From contig NZ_NEWK01000001.1 of NCBI RefSeq assembly GCF_002217655.1, positions 10,001-74,000 of the forward strand: a DNA stretch of 64,000 bases. The letters are read 5' to 3'. Positions 11,242 to 21,246 of the stretch are shown here, piece by piece. The first letter of the stretch is position 1. The number at the start of each line of letters is the position of its first letter. The translations under genes were made by a program, and so were the position numbers. The DNA comes from Geobacillus thermocatenulatus. GTDB lineage: Bacteria > Bacillota > Bacilli > Bacillales > Anoxybacillaceae. The notes beneath the pieces are model-generated. The model was not told the origin of the DNA. It ran no database searches and saw nothing but the letters and a program-made list of their open reading frames with translations.

Positions 11242-12006
11242 GTGAAAAGGCGAATCGGATTCATTATTTTGTTCGGTGCGTTAGCGGCTGTGCTGGCCGG
11301 ATGCACGGAAATTCACAAACCGATTACCCCGGAAAGCAAGGGGTTTTGGAACGAGTATATCGTTTATCCGCTTTCTTGGCTGATCAAATATGTCGCCGGG
11401 CTGCTCGGCGGAAGCTTTGGATTGTCGATCATTGTCGTCACCATTTTGATCCGCTTATTGATTTTGCCGCTGATGATCCAACAGACGCGCAACGCGAAGG
11501 CGATGCAAGCGCTTCAGCCGGAAATGGAAGCGCTCCGCAAAAAATACAGCTCAAAAGACGCGCAAACTCAACAAAAGCTCCAGCAAGAGATGATGCTCTT
11601 ATTCCAAAAGCACGGCGTCAACCCAATGGCCGGCTGCTTCCCGATTTTGATTCAGATGCCGATTTTAATTGGATTTTACCATGCCATCATGCGGACGAGA
11701 GAAATTGCCCAACATAATTTTTTATGGTTTGACCTTGGCGAAAAAGACCCATACTACATTTTGCCGGTCATTGCCGGCGTGACGACGTTCATTCAGCAGA
11801 AAATCATGATGGCCGGCTCCGCTCAGCAAAACCCGCAAATGGCAATGATGCTTTGGATGATGCCGATTATGATCGTCATTTTCGCGATCAACTTCCCAGC
11901 TGCTTTGTCACTTTACTGGGTCGTCGGAAATATTTTCTCCATTGTGCAAACGTATCTCATTAAAGGGCCGGAGATTGCCGCCCATTCAGGAGGAGCGAAA
12001 AAGTGA
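11242..12006 (+). CDS. spoIIIJ: YidC/Oxa1-type membrane insertase SpoIIIJ
   Basis: 254 residues from a GTG. It inserts membrane proteins and, in sporulation, supports the SpoIIIA-SpoIIQ channel between mother cell and forespore. A lipoprotein signal ends in 'VLAGC' (lipobox Cys about residue 20). Five hydrophobic segments follow, with the YidC core around '[16 protein letters not shown]' and its conserved Arg in the hydrophilic groove, then '[19 protein letters not shown]' and '[18 protein letters not shown]'. Translation is coupled to jag by a 4-base overlap. Confidence 0.97.
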   Translation: MKRRIGFIILFGALAAVLAGCTEIHKPITPESKGFWNEYIVYPLSWLIKYVAGLLGGSFGLSIIVVTILIRLLILPLMIQQTRNAKAMQALQPEMEALRKKYSSKDAQTQQKLQQEMMLLFQKHGVNPMAGCFPILIQMPILIGFYHAIMRTREIAQHNFLWFDLGEKDPYYILPVIAGVTTFIQQKIMMAGSAQQNPQMAMMLWMMPIMIVIFAINFPAALSLYWVVGNIFSIVQTYLIKGPEIAAHSGGAKK

Positions 12007-12659
12007 AAGAAGTGACCGCGACTGCCCGGACAGTTGAAGAGGCGGTGCAGTTGGCGCTCGCGCAGCTTGGCGTGCCGCAAGAGCGTGTGGTTATTGTTGT
12101 GCTCGATGAAGGGAAAAGAGGTTGGTTTGGCTTGTTTGGCGGCCGCCCGGCGGTTGTGAAAGCCGTGCTGAAAATCGACCCGGTTGAGGAGACGGTTCGC
12201 TTTTTGCAGCAAGTCATCGCGCAAATGGGGGCGGAAGGGGCAAGCATCGAAGCCGTCCGCCGCGGCAAGCGGGTGACGCTTCATGTGCGCGGGGGGCCGG
12301 TCGGTCTATTGATCGGCAAGCACGGGCAAACGTTAAACGCTCTTCAGTTTTTGGCGCAGCTCGTCGCCAACCGCCATGCTGATGAATACGTGTCGATTGC
12401 CGTCGATGTCGAAAATTACCGCGAACGAAGGGAAAAGGCGCTGATCGAACTGGCGCACAAGCTGGCCGCCCGGGCGGTGAAGACAGGAGAAGAAGTAAGG
12501 TTGGAGCCGTTGCCGGCGCATGAACGGAAGATCATCCATGCAGCGCTGGCTGACAACAAGCACGTCTTGACCTATTCCGTTGGCGTTGATCCGCACCGTT
12601 CGATTGTCGTCGCTCCGAAAACAGGCAAAATGTCGCCGAAAAAAGAGGCGCCTCGCTAA
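12003..12659 (+). CDS. jag: RNA-binding protein Jag (KhpB/EloR)
   Basis: 218 residues from a GTG overlapping the spoIIIJ stop. There are three parts: an N-terminal Jag domain (1-52, '[16 protein letters not shown]'), a KH domain with the GxxG loop in '[17 protein letters not shown]' (about 100-117) and a C-terminal R3H domain ('[24 protein letters not shown]'). KhpB homologues bind RNA and affect cell elongation. The spoIIIJ-jag pair is a conserved operon. Confidence 0.96.
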   Translation: MKEVTATARTVEEAVQLALAQLGVPQERVVIVVLDEGKRGWFGLFGGRPAVVKAVLKIDPVEETVRFLQQVIAQMGAEGASIEAVRRGKRVTLHVRGGPVGLLIGKHGQTLNALQFLAQLVANRHADEYVSIAVDVENYRERREKALIELAHKLAARAVKTGEEVRLEPLPAHERKIIHAALADNKHVLTYSVGVDPHRSIVVAPKTGKMSPKKEAPR

Positions 12660-12687
12660 ACGGTAGAGAGGCAGCCTCTTTTTTTAT
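12641..12687 (+). terminator. Terminator of rnpA-spoIIIJ-jag
   Basis: The outer stem AAAAGAGGC/GCCTCTTTT encloses a second stem GCCTC/GAGGC and is followed by seven T's. The 5' arm overlaps the last jag codons. Confidence 0.85.
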
Positions 12688-12862
12688 AGTATTGGCGATG
12701 GAAATGGGGGAAACGCTCCAGCAAGAGCTTCTTCAAATGGGAAAACAGGGAAGAAACAGTCTTTTTTGCCTATCCGTCCAGATGATTGTGAAGCAATCCA
12801 CTAACTTTTTTTGACGGCCGCCGCTCCTATTTTTCAACAACAGCGTTGAGCGCGCCGTATTG

Positions 12863-12942
12863 TTATTCACATGTGGATAAGTTAAAATTGAACTAAGTGA
12901 ATATGCACAAGGAAAAAAGCGGCCAAAACGGGCTGTGGATAT
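12863..12942. other. DnaA-box cluster between jag and mnmE
   Basis: A perfect box TGTGGATAA (12872-12880) abuts an inverted one-mismatch box TTATTCACA (12863-12871), and a further TGTGGATAT lies at 12934-12942. As I recall, a DnaA-box cluster at jag that titrates DnaA or tunes initiation has been reported in B. subtilis. The same position here suggests conservation. Confidence 0.6.
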
Positions 12943-12974
12943 AGAGAAAGCGGAGCAAAGAGAGGTGAACAGCT

Positions 12975-14363
12975 TTGACGGAATTTGATACGATCGCCGC
13001 CATTTCGACGCCAATGGGCGAAGGGGCGATTGCCATCGTTCGGTTGAGCGGAGATCAAGCGGTTGAGATTGCGGACCGGCTTTTTCGGAGCCCGAGCGGA
13101 AAGCGGCTCGAAGACGTTCCATCACACACGATCCACTACGGGCATATCATCGATCCGAAAAGCGGACGGGTCGTTGAAGAAGTAATGGTATCAGTTATGC
13201 GCGCACCGAAGACGTTTACGCGCGAGGACGTGGTCGAGATCAACTGCCATGGCGGGTTTGTTTCCGTCAATCGGGTGCTGCAGCTCGTGCTGGCAAACGG
13301 GGCGCGGCTCGCCGAGCCGGGGGAGTTTACGAAGCGGGCGTTTTTAAATGGGCGCATCGATTTATCTCAAGCTGAGGCAGTCATCGACCTAATCCGCGCC
13401 AAAACCGACCGAGCGATGAACGTCGCCCTGCAGCAAATGGAAGGGCGCCTGTCAAAATTGATTCGCGAGTTGCGGCAGACGATTTTGGAGACGCTGGCAC
13501 ATGTTGAAGTCAATATTGACTATCCGGAATACGATGATGTCGAAGAAATGACGCCGCGCCTTTTGCGGGAAAAGGCGGAATATGTGCGCGGGCAAATTGA
13601 AAAGCTGCTGTCGACCGCCGCGCAAGGAAAAATATTGCGCGAAGGGCTGGCAACGGTCATCATCGGGCGGCCGAACGTCGGCAAATCGTCGCTTTTGAAT
13701 GCGCTCGCCCATGAAAATCGGGCGATCGTCACCGATATTCCGGGGACGACGCGCGACGTCATCGAGGAATATGTCAACGTCCGTGGTGTACCGCTTCGTT
13801 TGATCGATACGGCTGGCATCCGCGAAACCGAAGATGTCGTCGAACGGATCGGCGTCGAGCGCTCGCAGCAAATGTTGAAGCGGGCCGACTTAATTTTGCT
13901 CGTTTTGAATTATCATGAACCGCTGACGGAAGAGGACGAGCGGCTGTTTGCCATGATCGAGGGAATGGACGCCATCGTCATTGTGAATAAAACCGATTTG
14001 CCCCGGCGGATCGATATGGAGCGGGTTAAGGAACTGGCGGCCGGCCGGCCGGTCGTGGCGACATCTCTGTTGCATGAACAAGGAATTGATGAACTGGAAA
14101 AAGCGATTGCTGACCTGTTTTTTGGAGGTGAGCTGGAGGCCGGCGATTTGACGTACGTTTCCAACTCTCGCCATATCGCCTTGCTCGAGCAGGCGAAAAC
14201 AGCGATTGAAGAAGCGCTTTCCGGCATTGACGCCGGCATGCCGGTTGATCTCGTCCAAATTGATTTGCGCCGGGCATGGGAGTTGCTTGGCGAAATCATT
14301 GGTGATACGGTCCATGAAAGCTTGATTGATCAGCTGTTTGCTCAGTTTTGTTTAGGAAAATAA
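12975..14363 (+). CDS. mnmE: tRNA uridine-5-carboxymethylaminomethyl modification GTPase MnmE
   Basis: 462 residues. With MnmG it installs the cmnm5 group on wobble U34 of several tRNAs. It has an N-terminal folate-binding domain, a helical domain and an inserted G domain: Walker A 'GRPNVGKS' (231-238), '[13 protein letters not shown]', 'NKTD'. The C-terminal catalytic motif is intact ('FCLGK', Cys459). The start is a TTG at 12975 with AGAGGTG nine bases upstream; the encoded N-terminus ([18 protein letters not shown]) matches the family. mnmG follows 18 bases later. Confidence 0.98.
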   Translation: MTEFDTIAAISTPMGEGAIAIVRLSGDQAVEIADRLFRSPSGKRLEDVPSHTIHYGHIIDPKSGRVVEEVMVSVMRAPKTFTREDVVEINCHGGFVSVNRVLQLVLANGARLAEPGEFTKRAFLNGRIDLSQAEAVIDLIRAKTDRAMNVALQQMEGRLSKLIRELRQTILETLAHVEVNIDYPEYDDVEEMTPRLLREKAEYVRGQIEKLLSTAAQGKILREGLATVIIGRPNVGKSSLLNALAHENRAIVTDIPGTTRDVIEEYVNVRGVPLRLIDTAGIRETEDVVERIGVERSQQMLKRADLILLVLNYHEPLTEEDERLFAMIEGMDAIVIVNKTDLPRRIDMERVKELAAGRPVVATSLLHEQGIDELEKAIADLFFGGELEAGDLTYVSNSRHIALLEQAKTAIEEALSGIDAGMPVDLVQIDLRRAWELLGEIIGDTVHESLIDQLFAQFCLGK

Positions 14364-14381
14364 GCGAGGAGGAAATGCCAT

Positions 14382-16271
14382 ATGGATTACCATGGAGGAA
14401 CGTATGACGTCATTGTCGTTGGCGCCGGCCATGCTGGCTGCGAAGCGGCATTAGCTTCGGCGCGCATCGGAGCGAAGACGCTTGTTATTACGCTTAACCT
14501 GGATATGATCGCGTTCATGCCGTGCAACCCGTCGATCGGCGGCCCGGCGAAAGGAATCGTCGTGCGCGAAATCGACGCTCTCGGCGGGGAAATGGCAAAA
14601 AACATTGACAAAACATACATTCAAATGAGGATGCTAAACACCGGCAAAGGGCCAGCCGTCCGCGCGCTGCGGGCGCAAGCCGATAAAGTGCTGTACCAGC
14701 GGGAAATGAAAAAAACACTCGAAAATCAAGAAAATTTGACGCTTCTGCAAGGAAAAGTCGAGCGGCTGATCGTCGAAGACGGCGTTTGCAAAGGTGTCAT
14801 CACTCACACGGGCGCGCATTATTACGCCAAGGCGGTCGTCATTACGACCGGGACGTTTTTGCGCGGGGAAATCATCATCGGAGACATTAAATATTCGAGC
14901 GGCCCGAACAACCAGCAACCGTCGATTAAGCTGTCCGAGCATTTAGAAGAGCTTGGGTTTAAGCTTGTTCGCTTCAAAACGGGCACACCGCCGCGCGTCA
15001 ACAGCCGGACGATCGATTACAGCAAAACGGAAATCCAGCCGGGCGACGAGGAGCCGCGGGCGTTTTCGTACGAGACGACAAAATACATCACGGATCAGCT
15101 GCCGTGCTGGCTGACGTACACGACGGAGGAAACACACCGCATCATCGATGAAAACTTGCACTTGTCGCCGATGTACTCAGGCATGATCAAAGGAACCGGG
15201 CCGCGCTATTGCCCATCGATCGAGGATAAAGTCGTCCGGTTTCACGATAAGCCGCGCCATCAAATTTTCCTCGAGCCGGAAGGGCGGGAAACGGAAGAAG
15301 TGTACGTGCAAGGGTTGTCAACAAGTTTGCCGGAACATATCCAGCGCAAGCTGCTCGAGACGATCCCGGGACTTGAGAAGGCGCAGCTCATGCGGGCTGG
15401 CTATGCGATCGAGTATGATGCCATCGTGCCGACGCAGCTATGGCCGACCCTCGAGACGAAGCTTGTGAAAAACTTGTATACCGCAGGACAAATCAACGGC
15501 ACGTCCGGCTATGAAGAAGCGGCAGGCCAAGGCATTATGGCCGGCATTAACGCCGCCCACCGGGCGCTCGGCCGCGAAGAAATCATTTTAAGCCGTTCGG
15601 ATGCCTATATCGGCGTTTTAATCGACGACTTGGTGACGAAAGGGACGAATGAGCCGTACCGCCTGCTGACGTCGCGTGCCGAGTACCGGCTTTTGCTTCG
15701 CCATGACAACGCCGATTTGCGCCTGACCGAGCTCGGCTATCGGATCGGTCTCATTTCCGAAGAGCGGTATCAAAAATTTTTGGCGAAAAAAGAGGCGATC
15801 GAACGGGAGAAAAAGCGGTTGCAAACGGTGATCATCAAACCGACGCCAAACGTGCAGGAAGTCATCCGTGAAGCGGGTGGAAGCGAGCTGAAAGACGGCA
15901 TTCGCGCCGCCGATTTGCTCCGACGCCCGGAGATGACGTACGAGCACATCCGAAAACTGGCGCCGGCTGACGAGGAGATCGCTCCGGAAGTGGCTGAGCA
16001 AGTCGAAATTCAAATCAAGTACGAGGGCTACATCCAAAAATCGCTGCAGGAAGTCGAACGGCTCAAAAAAATGGAAAACAAAAAAATCCCGGAAGATATC
16101 GATTACGACGCCATCCAAGGGCTGGCAACCGAGGCGCGGCAAAAGCTCAAACAAGTGCGCCCGCTTTCGATCGCCCAGGCGTCGCGCATTTCCGGCGTCA
16201 ATCCGGCCGATATTTCGATATTATTAGTGTATTTGGAACAAGGAAGAATCGCGCGCGTGTCGAATGAATAA
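14382..16271 (+). CDS. mnmG: tRNA modification enzyme MnmG (GidA)
   Basis: 629 residues. It is the FAD-dependent partner of MnmE in the U34 carboxymethylaminomethyl reaction. The N-terminal dinucleotide fold reads '[22 protein letters not shown]' (10-31), followed by '[13 protein letters not shown]' and the long conserved '[17 protein letters not shown]' and '[13 protein letters not shown]' segments. The AGGAGG Shine-Dalgarno is well placed. It is in an operon with mnmE and rsmG. Confidence 0.99.
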   Translation: MDYHGGTYDVIVVGAGHAGCEAALASARIGAKTLVITLNLDMIAFMPCNPSIGGPAKGIVVREIDALGGEMAKNIDKTYIQMRMLNTGKGPAVRALRAQADKVLYQREMKKTLENQENLTLLQGKVERLIVEDGVCKGVITHTGAHYYAKAVVITTGTFLRGEIIIGDIKYSSGPNNQQPSIKLSEHLEELGFKLVRFKTGTPPRVNSRTIDYSKTEIQPGDEEPRAFSYETTKYITDQLPCWLTYTTEETHRIIDENLHLSPMYSGMIKGTGPRYCPSIEDKVVRFHDKPRHQIFLEPEGRETEEVYVQGLSTSLPEHIQRKLLETIPGLEKAQLMRAGYAIEYDAIVPTQLWPTLETKLVKNLYTAGQINGTSGYEEAAGQGIMAGINAAHRALGREEIILSRSDAYIGVLIDDLVTKGTNEPYRLLTSRAEYRLLLRHDNADLRLTELGYRIGLISEERYQKFLAKKEAIEREKKRLQTVIIKPTPNVQEVIREAGGSELKDGIRAADLLRRPEMTYEHIRKLAPADEEIAPEVAEQVEIQIKYEGYIQKSLQEVERLKKMENKKIPEDIDYDAIQGLATEARQKLKQVRPLSIAQASRISGVNPADISILLVYLEQGRIARVSNE

Positions 16272-16294
16272 ACAATGAGGGAAAGGATTGGCTT

Positions 16295-17011
16295 ATGGAG
16301 GCGACACAATTTCAAACCATGCTCGAAGAGAGGGGAATTCTCCTCTCTTCCCGGGCGCTTGGGCAGTTTGAGCGCTATTACGAACTGCTCGTTGAGTGGA
16401 ACGAGAAAATGAATTTGACCGCTATTACGGACAAGCCCGGCGTCTATGTGAAGCACTTTTTTGACTCGGTATCCCCGGCTTTTTACTACGACTTTTCAGC
16501 GCCGCTTGCGCTTTGCGACGTCGGATCCGGGGCGGGATTTCCGAGCCTTCCGCTCAAAATTTGTTTTCCGCATTTGCGCGTTTCCATCGTTGATTCGCTG
16601 CAAAAACGCATCCGTTTTTTAGAGCATCTGATCACCGAGCTCGGGCTTGCGGACGTGGCGCTTTATCACGAACGCGCTGAGACGTTCGCCCGTCAAAAAG
16701 GGATGCGCGAATCATTTGACGTCGTCACGGCCAGAGCGGTGGCGCGCATGCCAGTGCTTGTCGAACTTTGCCTTCCGCTCGTGAAAATGGGCGGGACATT
16801 CATTGCGATGAAAGCTGCTTCGGCGCCCGAGGAGCTGAAAGAGGGAAACAAGGCGATTTCTGTGCTTGGTGGAGAAGTGACGGCGACGGAAACGTTCACG
16901 TTGCCGTTTGACGAAGGCGAACGAACGATCATTTTCATTCAAAAAATGAGAAAAACGCCGAACCAATACCCGCGCAAACCGGGAATGCCGAACAAACAAC
17001 CGATTCAGTAG
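16295..17011 (+). CDS. rsmG: 16S rRNA (guanine527-N7)-methyltransferase RsmG
   Basis: 238 residues. A Rossmann-fold SAM methyltransferase with the binding motif '[17 protein letters not shown]' near residue 70; it methylates G527 of 16S rRNA. Conserved 'NEKMNLTAI' precedes it and 'VTARAVA' follows. This is the last gene of the mnmE-mnmG-rsmG set. Immediately downstream the chromosome is interrupted by a folded mobile-element-like sequence. Confidence 0.97.
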   Translation: MEATQFQTMLEERGILLSSRALGQFERYYELLVEWNEKMNLTAITDKPGVYVKHFFDSVSPAFYYDFSAPLALCDVGSGAGFPSLPLKICFPHLRVSIVDSLQKRIRFLEHLITELGLADVALYHERAETFARQKGMRESFDVVTARAVARMPVLVELCLPLVKMGGTFIAMKAASAPEELKEGNKAISVLGGEVTATETFTLPFDEGERTIIFIQKMRKTPNQYPRKPGMPNKQPIQ

Positions 17012-17056
17012 CGTCTTTGCGGGCGGGGGAGGGCTTTGCCGGCTGAAAGAGAGAAA

Positions 17057-17303
17057 CTATATAGATGCAACGAAAAAGTTTACCATATCCTTTGATGGAA
17101 AAGTCGCTTGTTCATTTTTCGACTGTCGAAGGCAAGCCACAGGCTTGCCTCCGTCACGCCTTGGCGTGACGGAAGACCGAACAACATCGCTTCACAGACC
17201 CATACATGGGTCTGAAAGCGATGTTGTTCGGTCGCCCGACAGTCAATCAAATGCCAATGCTCGGTAAACGCTACAGTTAAAGCTTCAAATTGCATCTATA
17301 TAG
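17057..17303. mobile_element. 247-bp MITE-like element, fully self-complementary
   Basis: It is bounded by a perfect 14-bp inverted repeat CTATATAGATGCAA (17057-17070, 17290-17303). The interior folds as nested stems: GTTTACC/GGTAAAC (17078-17084 with 17263-17269), GACTGTCG/CGACAGTC (17121-17128 with 17237-17244), then three hairpins in a row at 17131-17149, 17151-17172 (10-bp stem, 2-base loop) and 17175-17233 (18-bp stem continuing into CAGACCCAT/ATGGGTCTG). No plausible protein is encoded. Because CTATATAG is itself a palindrome, the outer bases may be part of a TATA-type target duplication, with terminal repeat TAGATGCAA. It lies between rsmG and noc. Nothing else is in 17012-17413 except the noc leader. 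Confidence 0.8.
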
Positions 17304-17413
17304 CTGTTTTGCTCCCTGCCTTCGTCCCGCGCCAAAAAACCGACCGTAAGGCGGCGTATGCCGGGCGAGACAGAGACATTTTGGCCAAGTATGTCCAAAG
17401 GTGGTGTAGGGGG

Positions 17414-18259
17414 ATGAAGCATCCATTTTCGCGCTTGTTCAGCTTTGGAGAAAAAGAACAGGAAGAAATGGAGGAAAAGCAAGAGCGGGAGGAAGTTCGC
17501 CACATTCCGGTCAAAAGCATTATTCCGAACCGCTTTCAGCCGCGCACGATGTTTGATGAAGAGAAGATCGACGAGTTGGCGCTGACGATCCGCACGCACG
17601 GCATCATCCAGCCGATCGTCGTCCGCGAATGCGAGAACGGACGGTTTGAAATCATCGCCGGCGAGCGGAGATGGAGAGCGGTGCAAAAGCTTGGCTGGAC
17701 GGAAATCCCCGCGATCATCAAAAACTTAAATGACAAAGAAACCGCCTCCGTCGCCCTCATTGAAAACTTACAGCGCGAAGAGTTGACGCCGATTGAAGAG
17801 GCGATGGCGTACGCCAAATTGATCGAGCTCCATGATTTGACGCAAGAAGCGCTCGCTCAGCGGCTCGGCAAAGGACAGTCGACGATCGCCAATAAGCTGC
17901 GTCTGCTGAAACTCCCGCAAGAGGTGCAAGAAGCGCTCTTGCAACGGGCGATTACGGAACGTCATGCGCGCGCGTTGATTGCCTTGAAAGATAAAGAAAA
18001 ACAGCTGAAACTGCTGCAAGAAATCATCGACAAACAGTTGAATGTCAAGCAGACGGAAGATCGGGTGTTAAAGCTGCTCGAGGCGGGGGAACGGAAGCCA
18101 AAACCGAAGCGAAAGGCGTTCAGCCGCGATATGCGCATCGCTGTCAACACGATCCGCCAGTCGCTTTCCATGGTCGAAAATAGCGGGGTGTCCGTCCAAT
18201 CTGAAGAAGAAGAATTTGATGACTACTATCAAATTACGATTCGAATCGCGAAAAAATAA
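17414..18259 (+). CDS. noc: Nucleoid occlusion protein Noc
   Basis: 281 residues. This ParB-like CTPase binds its own sites and the membrane and prevents division over the chromosome. The N-terminal '[15 protein letters not shown]' is the amphipathic membrane-targeting helix of Noc. CTP-binding motifs include 'AGERRWRAV' and '[14 protein letters not shown]'; the helix-turn-helix is '[24 protein letters not shown]'; the C-terminal half ends in the dimerisation region. The ATG at 17414 lies 9 bases after AAAGGTGG; an upstream extension of the frame would run into the mobile element. noc is bracketed by two non-autonomous elements. Confidence 0.97.
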   Translation: MKHPFSRLFSFGEKEQEEMEEKQEREEVRHIPVKSIIPNRFQPRTMFDEEKIDELALTIRTHGIIQPIVVRECENGRFEIIAGERRWRAVQKLGWTEIPAIIKNLNDKETASVALIENLQREELTPIEEAMAYAKLIELHDLTQEALAQRLGKGQSTIANKLRLLKLPQEVQEALLQRAITERHARALIALKDKEKQLKLLQEIIDKQLNVKQTEDRVLKLLEAGERKPKPKRKAFSRDMRIAVNTIRQSLSMVENSGVSVQSEEEEFDDYYQITIRIAKK

Positions 18260-18266
18260 TGAAAAA

Positions 18267-18668
18267 CTGTAGATGAGCAAATTCGCTAACATAAATTGAC
18301 AATCAAACAAAAAAGGAGACATGAACCGGACTCCTTGGTTAGAATAGATGTGCTACCAACTACCCACAAGGAGGTTCATGTCCCATGAATAGATTAGCAC
18401 ATCACCAAGGAATCTACAAGTTTTTCTTCACTTTGGGGTTGACGCTGCAACTTTCCAAACCGGTCTTGAAGCATCTCGTTCACATTGTCGATGCCTTGAC
18501 CACCAAGGGATTTTCGGGAACGTTGACCGATGTCCATCACTGTTATGACGCCGCGAAGCAAGATATTCCCATTGATGTGATCAAAAAACAGCTCCATGTG
18601 GCCTAAGGGGTATCCTGTTTGTCTCTTAGAACATGGAAATTATTGTAATTAAAAATGCTCATCTACAG
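18267..18668 (+). mobile_element. Internally deleted insertion sequence with intact ends and target duplication
   Basis: A 402-bp unit has perfect 13-bp terminal inverted repeats CTGTAGATGAGCA (18267-18279, 18656-18668). The direct repeat TGAAAAA occurs on both sides (18260-18266 and 18669-18675), a clean 7-bp target-site duplication. Inside is one short open frame resembling the start of a transposase joined to a short tail. Removing the element rejoins noc to its terminator, so insertion was between the noc stop and that terminator. It cannot encode a full transposase. Confidence 0.88.
18385..18606 (+). pseudogene. Transposase remnant, N-terminus fused to C-terminal tail
   Basis: 73 codons with a good Shine-Dalgarno (AAGGAGG). 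The first 50 residues ('MNRLAHHQGIYKFFFTLGL...KHLVHIVDALTTKGFSG') resemble, from memory, the N-terminus of IS4/IS701-like transposases, which are normally several hundred residues. The last 20 ('AAKQDIPIDVIKKQLHVA') look like the end of the same protein. An in-frame internal deletion removed the catalytic DDE core, so no transposition activity is expected. Confidence 0.65.
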
Positions 18669-18684
18669 TGAAAAAGTCACCTTT

Positions 18685-18719
18685 TGCCTCATCAAGCACA
18701 GCTGATGGGGTTTTTTCTT
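18685..18719 (+). terminator. Original terminator of noc, displaced by the insertion
   Basis: CCTCATCA/TGATGGGG stem (18687-18710, one G-U) followed by TTTTTTCTTTC. It now stands about 425 bases after the noc stop because the 402-bp element lies between. Confidence 0.7.
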
Positions 18720-18795
18720 TCAGAAAACAAAGTCATTTTCCTGTTTTCGTGCTAAAATAAAATGGATTGAGGAAGAGATAGAGGTAGGTGGCATC

Positions 18796-19557
18796 GTGGG
18801 AAAAGTCATTGCTATTGCAAACCAAAAAGGCGGAGTTGGAAAAACGACGACGGCGGTCAATTTATCGGCCTGCTTGGCGCATCTTGGAAAAAAAGTGTTG
18901 CTTGTTGACGCCGATCCGCAAGGCAATGCGACGAGCGGCATCGGCATTGAGCGAGGCGATGTCGACGAATGTATTTACAATGTCATCATTGGCGACATGA
19001 AAGCAAAAGATGTCATTCGACCGACGGACATCGAAAATTTATACGTCATTCCAGCGACGATCCAGCTCGCCGGCGCAGAAATTGAGCTCGTCTCGGTCAT
19101 TTCCCGCGAAATCCGGCTGAGAAACGCGATCGAGCCGCTGAAAGACAAATACGACTTCATTATTATCGACTGTCCTCCTTCGCTCGGCTTGCTGACGCTC
19201 AACGCGCTGACAGCGGCCAATTCTGTGCTCATCCCTGTCCAATGCGAATATTATGCGTTAGAAGGGCTCAGCCAGCTGCTGAACACGATCCGGCTTGTGC
19301 AGCGGCACTTAAACTATGATTTGCGCCTCGAAGGCGTTCTGTTGACGATGCTTGATGCAAGGACGAATTTAGGCTTGCAGGTCATTCAAGAAGTCAAAAA
19401 GTATTTCCGTGAAAAGGTGTACCAGACGATCATCCCGCGAAACGTGCGGCTGAGCGAGGCGCCAAGCCATGGCAAGCCGATCATTTTGTACGATGTGAAA
19501 TCGCGGGGGGCGGAAGTGTATTTGGAACTGGCGAAGGAGGTGCTTGAACGTGGCTAA
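18796..19557 (+). CDS. soj: Chromosome partitioning ATPase Soj (ParA)
   Basis: 253 residues from a GTG with GAGGTAGGTGG upstream. It is a Walker-type ATPase that binds DNA non-specifically, works with Spo0J in origin segregation, and modulates DnaA. The deviant Walker A is 'KGGVGKTTT' (11-19), followed by '[15 protein letters not shown]' and '[17 protein letters not shown]'. The end overlaps the spo0J start by 8 bases. Confidence 0.98.
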   Translation: MGKVIAIANQKGGVGKTTTAVNLSACLAHLGKKVLLVDADPQGNATSGIGIERGDVDECIYNVIIGDMKAKDVIRPTDIENLYVIPATIQLAGAEIELVSVISREIRLRNAIEPLKDKYDFIIIDCPPSLGLLTLNALTAANSVLIPVQCEYYALEGLSQLLNTIRLVQRHLNYDLRLEGVLLTMLDARTNLGLQVIQEVKKYFREKVYQTIIPRNVRLSEAPSHGKPIILYDVKSRGAEVYLELAKEVLERG

Positions 19558-20419
19558 AGGTCTCGGCAAAGGCATCAGTGCGCTGTTTGACAACCTTTCT
19601 CTCAATGAACTGAATGGGAAAGAGGAAACGGTGCGGGAAGTAAGCATTCACGACCTTCATCCCAACCCGTACCAGCCGCGGAAAACGTTTCAGCCTGAGG
19701 CGATTGAGGAGTTGAAGCAATCGATTTTGCAGCACGGCATTTTGCAGCCGCTCATCGTCCGCCGTGTACCGAACGGATTTGAAATCGTCGTTGGCGAACG
19801 GCGCTACCGGGCGGCCAAGGAGGCGAATTTGCCGTCAGTGCCGGTCGTGGTGCGCGAGTTGACTGATGAGCAAATGATGGAATTCGCCCTTCTTGAAAAC
19901 TTGCAGCGCGAGGATTTGAACCCGATCGAGGAAGCGATGGCGTACAAAATGTTGATGGACAAGCTGCACTTAACCCAAGAGGAAGTCGCGAGCCGCGTTG
20001 GGAAGAGCCGTCCGCACATCGCCAATCATTTGCGTTTGTTGTCCCTCCCTCTAGATGTGCAAAAGCTGCTTATGGACGGCACACTTTCGATGGGACATGG
20101 CCGTGCGCTTTTAGGTCTGAAACAAAAAAGCAAAATGAAACCGATCGTGGAACGGACGATTCGCGAAGGGTTGAACGTCCGCCAGCTTGAAAAACTGATC
20201 CAACAAGCGAACGAAAATGTTTCACGTGAAACATCAAAGCGGAAAACGCCGGAAAAAAGCGTGTTTATTCGGGAAAGCGAATCGTTGCTGCGCGAAAAAT
20301 TCGGGACGAACGTCACGATTAAACAAACGAGGAAAAGAGGAAAAATTGAAATTGAGTTTTTTTCTCCGGAAGATTTAGAGCGAATATTAGAACTGCTCGA
20401 TGTGCGGTTTGACGACTAA
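19550..20419 (+). CDS. spo0J: Chromosome partitioning protein Spo0J (ParB)
   Basis: 289 residues. This CTP-dependent DNA clamp loads at parS and recruits SMC. Visible are 'NPYQPRKTF', CTP motif '[14 protein letters not shown]', '[17 protein letters not shown]', the helix-turn-helix '[24 protein letters not shown]' and a C-terminal dimerisation domain. The GTG at 19550 is 7 bases after AAGGAGGTG and gives the conserved N-terminus MAKGLGKG. A parS site lies within the gene. It is paralogous to Noc four genes away. Confidence 0.98.
   Translation: MAKGLGKGISALFDNLSLNELNGKEETVREVSIHDLHPNPYQPRKTFQPEAIEELKQSILQHGILQPLIVRRVPNGFEIVVGERRYRAAKEANLPSVPVVVRELTDEQMMEFALLENLQREDLNPIEEAMAYKMLMDKLHLTQEEVASRVGKSRPHIANHLRLLSLPLDVQKLLMDGTLSMGHGRALLGLKQKSKMKPIVERTIREGLNVRQLEKLIQQANENVSRETSKRKTPEKSVFIRESESLLREKFGTNVTIKQTRKRGKIEIEFFSPEDLERILELLDVRFDD
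20218..20233. other. parS: parS centromere site (in spo0J)
   Basis: TGTTTCACGTGAAACA, a perfect 16-bp palindrome matching the Bacillus parS consensus. It is embedded in spo0J, where it encodes N-V-S-R-E-T. Confidence 0.95.
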
Positions 20420-20420
20420 G

Positions 20421-20453
20421 TCGGCCCTTTGATCAAGGCCGGTTTATTTTTTG
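20421..20453 (+). terminator. Terminator of soj-spo0J
   Basis: CGGCC/GGCCG stem (20422-20441) with TTTGATCAA in the loop, followed by GTTTATTTTTT. Confidence 0.7.
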
Positions 20454-20472
20454 CTGGGAAGGATTGGACAGC

Positions 20473-21174
20473 ATGGTTTTGTTAGGAACGATTGTAAACG
20501 GATTGAGCATTATCGTAGGGGCGTTGATCGGAAAGTGGTTCCATCGCATTCCTGAACAGGTGAAGGAGACGGTGATGGGGGGGATTGGACTGGCGGTGGC
20601 GCTGCTTGGCATACAAATGGGAATGAAAAGCGAACAGTTTCTCGTTGTTATTTTCAGCCTTGTTTTCGGCGGCATTCTCGGTGAGTGGTGGAACTGGGAA
20701 GAAAAGCTGAACCGGCTCGGTCAATGGCTCGAGGCGAAAGTGAGCGGAAACGGGCAAGGAAGCATCGCGAAAGGGTTTGTCAGCGCGACGCTGTTGTTTG
20801 TCATTGGAGCGATGGCCATCGTTGGAGCGCTTGACAGCGGGTTGCGCGGTGACCATAGCGTTCTGTATATGAAATCGATTTTAGACGGTTTCGCCAGCGT
20901 CATTTTGACGACGACGCTCGGCATCGGCGTCATCTTCTCCGCCTTGCCGGTCGTTGTTTATGAGGGGAGCATCGCGCTGTTGGCGACGCAAATCGACCGG
21001 TTTGTGCCGAAGGAAGTGTTGGATTCGTTCATTGCGGAGTCAACGGCGACCGGCGGCATCCTCATTATGGCCATTGGACTCAATATGCTCGGTTTAACGA
21101 ATATTCGCGTGGCCAATTTGCTGCCGAGCATTCTCATTACGGCAGCCGCTGTTTTCTTTCTTTCACTCGTTTAA
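20473..21174 (+). CDS. DUF554 family membrane protein
   Basis: 233 residues with about six hydrophobic segments ('LLGTIVNGLSIIVGALIG', 'GGIGLAVALLGIQMG', 'FLVVIFSLVFGGILGEW', 'GFVSATLLFVIGAMAIVGAL', 'GILIMAIGLNMLGL', 'LLPSILITAAAVFFLSLV'). It belongs to the DUF554 family (B. subtilis YdfK-like), whose function I do not know. The ATG at 20473 lies about 9 bases after GGGAAGGA. An in-frame TTG three codons earlier is too close to that site. It ends at a strong bidirectional terminator facing yyaC. Confidence 0.88.
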   Translation: MVLLGTIVNGLSIIVGALIGKWFHRIPEQVKETVMGGIGLAVALLGIQMGMKSEQFLVVIFSLVFGGILGEWWNWEEKLNRLGQWLEAKVSGNGQGSIAKGFVSATLLFVIGAMAIVGALDSGLRGDHSVLYMKSILDGFASVILTTTLGIGVIFSALPVVVYEGSIALLATQIDRFVPKEVLDSFIAESTATGGILIMAIGLNMLGLTNIRVANLLPSILITAAAVFFLSLV

Positions 21175-21203
21175 TGACCGGTTGTTTTGGCCGGACAGAA
21201 AAG

Positions 21204-21241
21204 AAATCCCCTCTTTGAACAGCTGATCAAGAGGGGGATTT
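21204..21241. terminator. Bidirectional terminator between DUF554 gene and yyaC
   Basis: AAATCCCCTCTT (21204-21215) pairs with AAGAGGGGGATTT (21229-21241), giving A/T tracts on both sides between two convergent genes. Confidence 0.85.
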
Positions 21242-21246
21242 GCTGC

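Noticed and set aside
17080-17295. 71-codon minus-strand frame inside the folded element
   Set aside because: It is read through hairpin arms, with no ribosome site and no protein resemblance.
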